Assembly (NCBI RefSeq): GCF_030272615.1 | Contig: NC_081405.1 | Location: 571,765,752 to 571,829,751, forward strand | Length of the DNA stretch: 64,000 nucleotides | Reading direction: 5' to 3' | DNA from: Cryptomeria japonica | Taxonomy: Eukaryota > Streptophyta > Pinopsida > Cupressales > Cupressaceae | Part shown: one piece after another, positions 13,481 to 25,700 of the stretch | Layout: each line of letters starts with the position of its first letter | How positions within the stretch are numbered: position 1 is the first letter of the stretch | The notes under the pieces: generated by a model | Seen by the model: the letters and a program-made list of their open reading frames with translations, nothing else | Told to the model about the DNA's origin: nothing | The model's database searches: none | Program-made: the position numbers and the translations under genes

Positions 13481-15524
13481 TGGAGTTTGACCCTTTTACC
13501 CTTGGAATATGAATTTCCCTTAGGATTTTATCATTTTAACCACTCAAAATCACTTAGAAACTTTAAATTTAGATAGGACTTAGGCTAATTTTTCAAAAAT
13601 ATGAGTGAAACACTAGGAAAATATTGGAATAAACTGCGAAATTAACTTAAATAATACCTTAGGAGTGAGAAAACAACTCCAAAAGGTCTGTGAATACATT
13701 GGCACTTTAAAATCACTGATGAGCGTGTTTAAAAACACGTAAACGCTTAATAGGTCTACACTTAGACAAAACTTAGGATCATTAAAATATCAATGTTTGC
13801 AACGTGATCCTATAACTTCAAAAACCCTAGACGGCACTAGGCATGATCAAAACTCTGAGACTCGGGCACGGGAAACGCAAAATTGTCCACTAAGCAGCCA
13901 AAACCCTAACCTAACAACGCAGAAAGCCGGCAAAGAGGGGGTCCCCGTTAGCAATGGTGCGATGTTTGAAAAGGTCACAACACACTCATAACCATGAGTG
14001 ACAATATGTTTGTCTAAGAGATATATGAACTAGACTATCATTTAGACCTTGAGTGCTAGTTACAGATAGATAAAACAATGTTTTTATTTAGACTATCATC
14101 ACATTAGCCACTTACATCTTGCACCGCCAGCTTGTGTGGACTTTGCTAGAAGTCTGAATTTAGCAAAGGGTGTACAAGTTGGATGCAATTAATCTTCAGT
14201 TGTCATATATGTACGGTGAAAGTTATTAATGAGAAAACTATTGCCCGGTCTTATCCAAATTGTACCCTGTTTTCAACCCATCTTAAGCCTACTTTTCCAT
14301 TAGCTTCTTTAAATATATGGTTACATTTAATCAAAAGGTATAATTTCTTGGCAAAAAATTATAGAATAAATCTATAGTTCTATGGAGAAACATTGTGGTC
14401 ACAATAGCATTACACTACAAAAACCATGTGATTCTCACTAATCACACGCTGTTGTTTTCCAAGGTTTCCAAAGAGTGGTTTTGACATCTTTTTAAGTATC
14501 CCTTTCTATTTTTGACTCAATTTTACACTACAGAGAAAAATAAGAGTACAAGGAGATTGAAAATTTTATCTTAAGATTAAGGTATTATAACTTTTTAAGT
14601 CAACTTTGAATTAATAAATTTTGAGCAATAATATAACTTTTTATTATTTTATAATGAAATAACAAGTATTTATCATAAAGGATCAAGTTCCTTGCAAACA
14701 ATGTTCAACACGAGACACATTACATCATGTTCTTCACAATATGTATTGAGACTAATAAACTTTATTTTGTTTTATAAATTGAATGATAATATTATTTAAG
14801 GAGAAAAAAAGCATTTGAAATCAATAATGTAATTTTATTGTGGACAAAAATTATTTTTCTATTAATTTACTTTGCCACTTTACAATAGAAAGTAACGATT
14901 ATGATGTATATAATAGTGGTCATGTCATTCAAGCCACTAAAAGAATTGATATTTCATTTACTGAATTAAATGCAATGGACATATATTTTACCAAAAAGAT
15001 ATATGATATCTTGATTTTTGCATGACTATTCCTAACATGAACCAATAGAAAAAAAAAAGTAACCATTATGAATTATATGCATTGAACATATATTATGAAA
15101 GAAATTAAATAATAATAATAATAGTTCCCAATATAAACTAATTAAATCTAAATTATAAGATTGATGCTCAATTTTTAACCCAATATGCTTATTGACTAAA
15201 TTAATAAAAGATATTAAATACATCAACGGCATAATATTCATGCCGTTGGCATACTATTTTAAAATTCAACCATCCATTTTTTTTTTCAAATTATTAGTCA
15301 AAGTATAATGTTATTTTTAATTCTAATTGTTTTTTAATAATTAGAATTTTTTTAATATATCATGTTTATTTATAATCTCTACACACCCGAGTTTATTTGA
15401 TATAACAAAATCGGGGTTACAAGTGTTTTGCACGAGTATTTTTCCAGTTTTGACCCCGGTAAATGAAATTCCATTTACACTTCCTATGCCGTGTGATTAG
15501 AAATTTGATTTTGCCACATGCTGC

Positions 15525-15715
15525 CTATTTGACAACCCTAGATGATCTATCAAATTAAATTCCTGTAACAAATCTTGATTTCTGATTTATTTGGTTTAAC
15601 AGTGGATCTATTTGACAACCCCAGATGATCTATCAAATTATATTCCTCTAACAAACCTTGATTTCTGATTTATTTGGTTTAACAGTGTGGACCTATTTGA
15701 CAAACCCAATTGATC
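15525..15715. repeat. 83-bp tandem repeat, just over two copies
   Basis: Units starting CTATTTGACAA at 15525, 15608 and 15693 share the run CTTGATTTCTGATTTATTTG. The third unit is partial. No function is visible. Confidence 0.8.
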
Positions 15716-16090
15716 GGTTATATCATCTTTCGTTACGATTAGGCTCCAAATTCTTTGTGAAGATCTCTATAAATGTTTTCCGCTTTCTTACTACAGGAAT
15801 ATTGAGGATCGTTGCAAAAGGTTATTAATTTCGTCATATGGCATGATTCATCTAATGCAGCTAGCTTGGATAAAGTTTAAACCAGTGAATAACCAAAAGA
15901 ATGCCCCTCAGACTAGCTACCATATCAATGAGATGCAAATCTAGTATAAAAATCTGCTGCATAAATTTGAAACCTCGCTCTTTGTTAGAATTACCGTGCA
16001 GAATGCATTGTTTATAATGAGACTACTATTGGGAAATTTGAATATAGGGAAATTTGATCGCATCCTTCGATGCAATTAATTTCGTAACAC

Positions 16091-16166
16091 AGTTTCTAAA
16101 TAATAGACTATCCATTTCGTTCTTGACCAGTTTCTAAATAATAGACTATCCATTTCATTCTTGACA
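16091..16166. repeat. 38-bp tandem duplication
   Basis: AGTTTCTAAATAATAGACTA and its continuation occur twice back to back (16091-16128 and 16129-16166), differing at about two bases. Confidence 0.85.
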
Positions 16167-16701
16167 TGATTAAGAGGAAACTTCCACGAACATACCAAAA
16201 ACATGTAACAATATTTTTAACCAGTAAAAATTGTTCCAACTGAGATGGCTAATGAATCATCCGAGTCTATATGAAGGTACAAAATAAAGCTCAGGAAAGT
16301 ACTTTCACTGGGTACAAATATCCTCACAGCTGAGAAGAAAGCATACAAGGCCTACCATTTCTTAACAAACCAAGTCAACTCCACAAAATAACACCCTCAT
16401 GTGCGAGTATTGTAACTTTTGAGACTTCATTTTAGCAAAAAATGGCAGCATAAAACATTGTCATCACAAGAAAATTGCCTCTCAAAAAAATAGTAACAGC
16501 ATGCAAGAAACCTCAACTCATCATGGTGATCTAAGGACCAAGAAAGTAGCCCCAAGTAAAACCTCAATTCACAGAAATTTCCACACCCGAAGAAAATACT
16601 CAGACAGCAACGTAGAGTGCTACAGATTAGCTTCAAAAGTGTTTGCAATAATTTTGTACAACCAAGTACTACATTGAAACTCTCAAATATATATATACAA
16701 T

Positions 16702-16763
16702 TTACCGCCCACGACCACGGCCACGGCCCCTTCCTCGTCCACGCCCACGACCAATAGGTTTGC
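16702..16763 (-). CDS. SMD1: SmD1 exon 4 (GR-repeat tail)
   Basis: The exon follows the acceptor TTGGTTTCAG and encodes the end of Gly95, then KPI, then eight GR pairs and TAA. Codon use within the GR run is varied, as expected for a maintained coding exon and not a recent microsatellite. Confidence 0.9.
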
Positions 16764-19700
16764 CTGAAACCAATATAAAGGCTTTACTCAAATCTAAAAT
16801 CATTAACCATTAAAAAATGTACTCAGTTCTTACTGAAAAAAAAAATTATACCAGCAGTTGTCTTCTTTGGCTTGATTCTTGGTGTATCTTCCACCAGCAG
16901 CGCTTCCAGGTTCAAGCTATCAGGCAAAATATAGTACCGAATATTATTGCCCCTGACACTGAGATGATCGAGTGTTACAGGAGCTTTCCCCTTGAGCGTC
17001 AGTTTCACTGTCTTCAGGTGTGTGTTCATGCTTATGTCAACCCCTGTTCATGACACAAATACAGCATAAGCTACTAAAGGGTGCAATTCTCAAGACTTCA
17101 CAACGACTATCATTGATTCAAGTAAAAAAAAAAAAGAGAATATATCGAAACCTTATGTCTACGCCATAGCTTGACATCATATTCTGCAATCTAAACTATA
17201 TTTAGTGTCTTGTCATTCAAGGATGCAAAACAATCCAAAAAATCAAATAATTTCTATGATCTGGAATTAGTAGGTTTCTAAACAAATCTTACAAAGATTG
17301 TCAGAAACATTAACTCAAAAATTAAAGGACTGCAATGAAATAGGCTACACACAATGTAGAGATTAAAAATACAGCTTCCAGGAAGATGTAATCAAAATAA
17401 ATATCAGCTTTTCAGTAAATCTTTTACAAGCATTAGTGTTTCCCCACCTCCCTGCCAATAGAAAGTGATTTGAAGCATCGATTGAATGACTATTTGTATG
17501 ACTGATACAAGAAAGTACCACTTAGAGACAAACACAAGGGAAAGCAGCACTGTCCAGGACGCATCTTTTCTGGCTCCAAAACAGCAGTACGGATTGACTA
17601 ACACGGGTGTTAGTCGCGCGTTTTACACCGTCGATTTTGCAATAAACGGCTGCGATTGACTAACACGTCGCTATCGCACTGTACGAAAGGTCTGTTTTGA
17701 AGCCAGAATAGCTTCGGCACACTGTCCATGGCAGATTGAAGACATCATCTCTCAAAATCTAATGAAAGATGGGAAAAATGTCAGACTTTATAATACAATT
17801 TTCCACTACTACCCCAAATTCACCAACATAGGTATTCCACAGAAAGTTGGCAAGCTTTATGCAAATAGAAAGTACACATTGTCGTAATTTGCATACTTAA
17901 TATTTCAATACCCATGGAGCACATAGCCTGTTGAGTAGGAATTATTTTGTAAGGCCCTCTATTAAATTAATGCAATTCTTTTCACCCCCTACCCCTTCCC
18001 CCCAAATTAAGAGTGTGAGGCCAGTAATCTTACATGAGGCCCTTTTTAGTTACCATGTTCTTTAAACCTCCTCTGTTGACTCTCCTTGTAAAATCGATGG
18101 CTATGGATCAGCCTTCACATTTTGGGTGGACCATAAATGTGCATTCAAGTATTTAACATTTTGGAAAGGGGGTACCCTCTGAAGAAATATAGGCTGCATT
18201 ATACCATTTTTTCTGCACATTTTTGGTCCGAGTCTCCTTGCAGAGGTTAAGCACACTCTGCAGGCATCCAATAATCATACCTGAAGACGCACACATCCTG
18301 TTTGCCCTCCACTAGAGTCTCATTTTTGTGATTGAGTGTAATCTCTGGACGGCAAAAGTACACATCGGAGTCCCTTTGCCATATGAGATGTCACATGAGC
18401 TTGTGGTTCTGCAATTTTTGTAGGCTGTGTTCTTGTGTGTTCTGGTTTTCTTTATGGAGTTTCCCGATCTCTATATTTATACAACACCTCTTTTATTTCT
18501 TTGCATACACTTATTCTCAGCAGATGTTGATTAGGATTAGCACTAGGGTCGAGTAGATAGGAACCAGCCTTCTCTAGAGCTCACTCAGGTGTTGGACCTG
18601 GCCAAAGCTTACAATGCTGTTGCACCTGTGCCACCGCAGACACTCAACACTATGGCATAGGTTGTGAAACATATCATTTGAAGTGAGTTTGTAATATCCA
18701 ATCAAGTTTAATTTTAATTTCCATACAATAATATATACACCAGAAACTAAACAGTTCCCAATTGGTATTTCTGACAATTAATCAAATTTGCCTAATTAAA
18801 TATCTCTTTAAAAGATAGTAATCAGATTTGCTGATAAACAGCAAACGTTATTAGTTTGAAATTTGTATAATGTGAAGATCAGTCAACTTAACACAATAGT
18901 GACTTCCTTGCGAAACCACTCATGAGAAATTAAGAGATTTTGTCCTTCAATTTTGTTGAAGCGTGGACCAGCTAGGACTCAAACCTAGGACCTTCCATAC
19001 ACTGCTGGAGTGCTCTACCACTGAGCTACTGGCCCCTCTTGAACCAGTCCATCGTCAGTCTGGATGTCGCTTATATCCAAAACCAACACCCCCCCTTAAG
19101 CCACACCTCTCATGTGCTTGGGGATCCTAGCCTGGACCTGGCTTTGATACCATGTTGAAGCATGGACCAGCTAGGACTCGAACCTAGGACCTTCCATACG
19201 CTGCTGGAGTGCTCTACCACTGAGCTACTGGCCCCTCTTGGACCAGTCCATCGTCGGTCTGGGTGTGGCTTATTTCCAAGACCAACAAATTCCTGCCATG
19301 AGGGGTTTTGTCCTCCAGTTAAATGAACTGCAGTTTCATGCTCCAAATGAGTAATAATCAGATAATTAAAGATATATTCTTTGTATGCAATTCCTGCCAT
19401 GAGTGCTTTCATCCTCAAGGAATATGAACTGCAGTTCCATGCTCCAAAGCAGTTATAATCAGATAATAAAAGATATATTATATGTATATCGGCACTAGTT
19501 TTTCAAGTACTATATGTATATCAGCACCACCACCCCGCCATCATATCCCCCCATCCCCAAACTTTAGCCCCTTGTCCCCCAGTCCCCGAAACCCATCTTC
19601 ATGTCCGCCTGTCCCCAACTGCCATGGAACACTACAAATTTGTGCAAGCATATATGTAAAATGCACTCCCTTTTGTGCATGCCACCATGTAATATGCACC

Positions 19701-22700
19701 CAGGGTAGTGTTGATGTGTTTTTTGTACACGACCAAACACAGAATAAAATACCTGAAGGTACCTTATCCTCTCTTGAACAAAGTTTCCCGACTGCTGAAG
19801 ATTTCGCCGAAGGATCAATCGAGGCAACTCCAAGGTTCTTGTATGTAGGTTCTCTACGTGTGGATAAGCTTCTTGTGGTATGATGTGATTTTTGTTGGAA
19901 TCACAAGGGGACTTACATTTGACTGCCTGAACATCTGATTTGCTTTGGATATTGCTGGAACGTGAGATTTTACTGGTCCTAGATTTTGAAAAAGGAAAAA
20001 AAAGATAAGGGCGAGGGAAGGATCTAATTCTAACACTAAGAATGTAGGAGCAATGAATGACCTTTGATGAAATTCTAACTAAGCCTTGATTTGACATCCC
20101 CGGACCATCTCCACAAGGTTAGTGCGATCTTCTGAGGAAAGCTTTATGATGTTCAGATCACCGCTACAGGCATGGACACCATCAGGCTGATGCATATCAA
20201 TGAAGAAGCGACAATTGAAGTTAAGCTTAAGCTGAATGATTCCAGTTGACTACACAAGGCAAGTCTGCAATCAACAAACTGCTAGTAGTATGGATATACA
20301 AATTTCACCATCGATCATACACATTTCTTCCACTCATCTAATAACATGAAATCAAATTTGAGAAGTATAGAGACCATGCAAATTGTTGAATCGACCCATA
20401 GAACTCACCATTTCTTCAATGAAGTTTACAAGTCCTTTACAACAACATCTTGGCAACAATCTTTGCCTTCTCTTTCTATTCTACTCTAACTATTTCCTAT
20501 TCTCTGACTATTCACTATTATCTATTCTCTATTAACCAACAACTATTAACCCACTTTTATCAACTATTACCCTTTACAAATGAGGAGCCAAAGCTTATAT
20601 AGAGAAACCCTTTACAAATAGACGACTTTGATTGATTTAGAATCAATGGCTAGGATTACAAGATAAAAACCCTAATTAGGGTTTGTTACAACAAACTTCC
20701 TTAGCCAATTAGAAAATTACATTCCAAAGGTGAGGACCAATAGGAAGCATGGGTAGGTGCCTCGAACTTTGTGTCGTCCTCAATGAGTCAGGTACATTGA
20801 ATCTGGACACGCTGAGGTGGACCAATCCAACTGGAGGAATGATGACTGGGACGCCACCTTGTCTGACACTTGTAACTTGGTTGATGTTGAATTTGATGAT
20901 GTTGAGAAGCTAACTTTGATTAACTCTTCTGAGACTATCTGCTTCTTCAACGGACCCTTGCACTGACCTTATTTGATTCTCCTCTATCTTTGACATGATG
21001 GATGGGTGGTGTACCTTTCCTTGAAATGCTGGCAACGCCTTTCATTGTCATCTTGTGGTTCCTTAGTGTGGCAAAGTGAAGGTTATGGAGGTAGCTGGCA
21101 ATTCCTTGAACACCTTGAGTCTTCCCTTTTGCTTGTGGAACGTCCTTGACGATGATGGACTGGAAGTGGTCGTCCTTGATGATGCTGGACTGGAAGAGGT
21201 TGTCCTTGATCTGGCTTGGTTTTCTCCATCTGCAAAATAAACCAAAAGGCGATTAAGTACATATGACATGTTCATTTCAACAAAGCATTTTCCACCTTAA
21301 ATCATCAACAAGAAGACTTCAAAATAAATTTCGCTCAAAATCCTTCCCAGGGACAAGCCCTATAAGAATTTCACCCTGGACCCTTTGGAAGGGTAAGGAG
21401 CGAATTTCTTGATCATGGACAAAACACTCACTTCTTTCACTCACAACCCCTTCTAAGACATGCTTGTGGCAATCTTTAAGCCCAATCTACCTTGATCACT
21501 CTCTTGGTCTAGCACAAATTTGGAAGAAAAAGGACATTTGGTGAATTTCGCCCTAGACCCTTTGGAAGGGTCAGGAGTGAAATCCATGATTTGCTTGTTT
21601 TCTTTCACCAAGGTCTATCTTTTTCACTTTCTATACTTGGACTCTCATCCTTGGATCCTTCTCCCATGTTTGCAACATTTTGTTTGACTTCAAAATGACC
21701 AGAAAGGAGAATTTCGCTCGAAATCATGGCCAGGGACAGGACCTATAATGGATTTCGCCCTGGACCCTTTGGAAGGGTCAGGAGCGAATTTCTTCCTCTA
21801 GCCCAAAATCATCATTTTTGGAAACAACAATCCATTCAAGGGCAATCTCAAGGGCTTCTATCATCTTTGTCTAGGCCTGGCTTGGCACAAATATGAAAGG
21901 AATAGGTGGATTTTAGGAATTTCGCTCTGGACCCTCTGGAAGGGTCAGGAGCGAAATTCATGATTTGAGCTTATTTTCTCATTCTCTCAACTCCAATCCA
22001 CCTCCAAGACCAAGGATACATCGCCTCACTCCTATCTAGGCCATAAAAACTAAAAACTTAACTTGATTTGCAAGGAAAATAGGTGATCCTAGGAATTTCG
22101 CTTTGGACCCTTTGGAAGGGTCAGGAGCGAAATTCTTGATTTGGCTCAATTCCTTCATGTTCAAGGATCACTAGCAACTCAAAGTTTTGCTCAAGGACTT
22201 CTCCAATCTTACCCCATCCTGACCCACACTTGACTTAGCATAAAATTGAGAAAAAAGGGTGGTTTTGGGGAATTTCGCTCTAGACCCTCTGGAAGGATCA
22301 AGAGCGAAATTCAAGATTAGGACACAATTCCATCTCCTTCTTCCCTTGCTATGCCATGATTCTCACCTCTGAACTCCTTCCTCATGAAGACAACACTTGT
22401 TTGACCCCCAAGAAGGCCTGGAAGGAGAAATTCGCTCAAGACCATGGCCAAGGACAGGACCCATTTGGATTTCGCTCTAGACCCTTTGGAAGGGTCAGGA
22501 GCGAAATTCATGTCCTAGCTCAAAATTCACATTTTTGATGGTCAAAATCTCTCAAAGGCAATCGAAAGAACTTCTCTCACCTTGGTCTAGGCCTGACTTC
22601 ACTCAAATTTTGGAGAAAAAGATGGTTTTTAGGGTTTTCGCTCTGGACCCTTTGGAAGGGTCAGGAGCGAAAATCTTGTTTTAGGCTTCTTCCTCCATCC

Positions 22701-25700
22701 TTTCAACTTGAATCAACTTCAAAAGGCAAGAAAACACTTCTTCACACTCATCCAAGCTATAAAAACCCAAAGTTTGACTTGTCTTGCAAGGAAAGTAGGT
22801 GATTGTAGAATTTTCGCTCTGGACCCTTTGGAAGGGTCAGGAGCGAAAATCTTGGTTTAGCTCAATTCCTTCAAATTCAATGATTTCTTAGCAACTTGAA
22901 GTCATTCCTAAGGACCTCTCCCATCACAATTCACCTTAGTCTGCACTAGGCTTGGCACAAAATTGGGAAAAAAGGTGGTTTTAGTGAAATTTCGCTCTGG
23001 ACCCTTTGGAAGGGTCGGGAGCGAATTTCCATTTCTAGGACAAAATCTCCACCTTTCATTGCTTTCAAACATTCCTAAAGGCAAAACATGTCCATTCTTC
23101 CCTTCAACATGCCTTGGATATTAAAAATTTGATCAAACAAGGAAGAAAATGAGGTTTATTGAGATTTTCGCTCTGGACCCTTTGGAAGGGTCAGGAGCGA
23201 AAATCATGTCTTAGGCTTGATTGTTCATTTTTTCAACTCCAATCTTCCTTGGGAGGCAAACATATACCATTCTTCTTGCATCTCCACCAAGGTCCTGATC
23301 TTGTCTAAGGGGAAAATGAGTGTTTTCAAGAATTTCGTTTTGGACCCTTTGGAAGGGTCAGGAGCGAAATTCAATTTTCAGGCTAAAATCCTCCATTTCC
23401 TCCACCTCTAGTCATTCCCTTAGGCAAAAAACATGTCAAACACTTCCATACATGCCTTAGAAACTAGGAATTTGGTCTTGACAAGTAAGAAATTGAGGTT
23501 TGAGGGGATTTTCGCTCTGGACCCTTTGGAAGGGTCAAGAGCGAAATCCCTACTCTTGGCTAGTTTCTCACTTTCTTTCATCTCATTCTCCTCCAAACTT
23601 GATAAATTCAACTTCCTTCTATCGTAATCCAGACAATCCATCATCCAACTGGGTCTAGGCAAGGTCAAACTAGGTTTTTTAGGCCAAAGGAAGGCAAAAT
23701 GGAAGATTTCGCTCTAGACCCTTTGGAAGGGTCAGGAGTGAAATTCTCCTTTTAGGTTGATTTTCATCATCCCAAGGTCTAAAACCTTCTCATCTATGCC
23801 TCAAAAGTCTACAATTTTGGTCATATCCTTGAGCAAAGTGGAGAAAAAGGTAGATTTCGCTCTGGACCCTTTGGAAGGGTGAGGAGCGAAATTCATGTCT
23901 TGGGTCATAATCTTCATCCTTTAATGCTTTCAAACACTTCTTAGGCAAGAACATATCAAAACCTTCACCACATGTCTAAGGAACAAGACTTTTAGTGCAA
24001 ATAAGGTGAAGAATAGGTGTCTTCTTGGAATTTCGCTCTGGACCCTTTGGAAGGGTCAGGAGCGAAAATCATCCTTGGGCTCAAATCCTAACTTCAATTT
24101 CACATTTCTTCACTCCAAATAAGTGTTTTGCCTTCACAAATGCCTAGGAATGAGCTAGTTCATGACTTTGGGCAATGAAGGAAATGTCACTTATACTTTA
24201 AGTTATAATGCAAAATCTAGTTTTTGGAGGATTCTTCAGTTTTCCAAACAGTCAAATTTCAGGATCAGGAAGACATTCCAGACTTAGCCAAATTTCAGGG
24301 CATTTGAAAATCAGGATGACATTCCAGACTTCATCACTCACCAACTTGACCTAGCTCAAACCTTCAAGGATGATACTCACTCACCGAGCAAGACACAATT
24401 AGCAACAAGAGCAAAACCTGGCCCTAAGGAAGACTTTCAAAGAAACCCTAATTCTGGGGCCCCATGGACTCACCCTAGCTCAAACAGAGCCTGCCATCCT
24501 AGTGATCCCTCTGGCAACACTCAGAATGCAAAGGCTAACAGACAAACCCTAAAAACCTAGAAAGCAAACCCCAGAAAGCAAAAAAAACTAGGGGTCCCCA
24601 TTTGCAATGGGCGATGTGTGAATACGTCACAACAGGTAGAAAGGGTAAAGGAGGTTTGATATAATACCAAGTCAGCCTTGGAAACAAAGAAATGATTTAA
24701 TTACTAATAAGATGTTAAGAAAGCTGACCTAATTGGATGACTGGGGGTAGCATATATATATATATATATGGTCAATTGCAAGTAACCTCCATCTCAAGTG
24801 CAAATTGCAAGCAGATCAAGAGCTAATCCAGGTTATGAGGACTTAACAAGAGGAAGGCAAATCAAACATTATGGGGACCTTGCACATCAATACCAACATT
24901 CAACATCAAAGGAGGAAGCATCAAGATCATTAACATGATAGAGAGAGCGAGTCAATATCATCAAAACGAGAACAAGTTTTGAAGTATAACATGAAATAAC
25001 TTTGTGCACTTGCATATACTGAATTATACCGACTTGAAAAGATTTATTTTAATCTTAACAACAACCCAGTTTTCAATAGTATTCACCCAACAAGAAATGA
25101 AATCATAAAACTCAGTAATAATTGCTCAGATCATTTATAAAACATTAAAACAATATAGAAGACAATCAGCAGTTTCAAAATAATTTCTCAGATAAATTTA
25201 GTCTCTTTCATTTACCAGTTCAGTCTCTTACAATAATGCACACCTATTCCTGCATAAGTATTTCAACTTACAGAGATGAACTGAATTCATAATCACCCAA
25301 ACCTCCCCTCATACATGATATGATGAACTTGAGCAATATTGACTTTGATGCATACTCACTACCAGCTCTCACCCCACTAAGATCTAGAGTCACGTGTTTC
25401 ACCTCAAGCTCTTTCCCTAGGTCTGCTCAACCCAAAGTCTCCCAGTCGCCTTCCTTGAAGCCTTGGACAGTGTGTAAGTCTCTCAAATTGGCACCCAAGC
25501 AGAACTAAAGGTGCATATGTTTAATGCAGAGACAAATATAAGCTCTTCAATCCCTTATACGAACAGTCACCTCCTCTTGCACTCTCTCCACTCCTTATCG
25601 CTGCTCCTGCAACCTCTATGAATCCCGTGATTTCCTCATCTGTGACTCCTCAATGATGCCCAGCTGCAATAACATTAATATGCAATTCCAAACTCAGCAA

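Larger units (their letters stand above)
7213..13982 (-). mobile_element. Giant single LTR unit with cargo (LTR-A)
   Basis: On the minus strand the unit starts TGTTGTGACC (13982) and ends CACATCAACA (7213). It is flanked by perfect 5-bp duplications CACTC (7208-7212 and 13983-13987). The same two ends bound the unit at 19709-24634, so they are real family termini. No second copy of the start, no primer-binding site and no gag-pol are visible inside, so this reads as one LTR of about 6.8 kb, most simply a solo LTR. A TATA motif near 8000 and homology of 7213-8100 with 19709-20750 mark the promoter/R/U5 side. The long U3 holds a decayed gene (8142-11426) and a hairpin-repeat array (12785-13480). 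A deletion derivative that kept both outer ends cannot be excluded. Confidence 0.75.
13988..16701. other. Sequence 3' of SmD1, no second gene seen
   Basis: AT-rich, with no supported gene on either strand. The part next to the SmD1 stop codon (about 16400-16701) is probably its 3' untranslated region, but no polyadenylation signal could be fixed. Two local duplications lie here and are listed separately. Confidence 0.45.

Noticed and set aside
12884-13576. Plus-strand open frames in the LTR-A array
   Set aside because: They are opened by the repeat units themselves and repeat the same short peptide phrases. No start context or domain supports them.
16823-17029. SmD1 pieces as separate truncated pseudogenes at 17 kb and 53 kb
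   Set aside because: The pieces are complementary and not overlapping, join in frame at canonical splice sites, and together give the complete family length with no disabling change.
19164-19234. Functional tRNA gene
   Set aside because: It lies inside a duplicated LTR, its anticodon loop is 8 nt without T at position 33, and its anticodon stem is incomplete.
18954-19287. Dimeric tRNA-derived SINE
   Set aside because: There is no A-rich tail. The unit has TG...CA ends, a primer site, a polypurine tract and 5-bp target duplications, all LTR features.
19482-19883. 133-codon plus-strand open frame
   Set aside because: It crosses the boundary of LTR-B at 19709 and its target duplication, so it cannot be one ancestral gene. 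Its first half is a C-rich low-complexity stretch.
21366-24070. CRISPR-like array of palindromic repeats with spacers
   Set aside because: The sequence is plant nuclear DNA inside an LTR with a target duplication. The spacers are ~134 bp, vary in length and are related to each other, and there are no cas genes.
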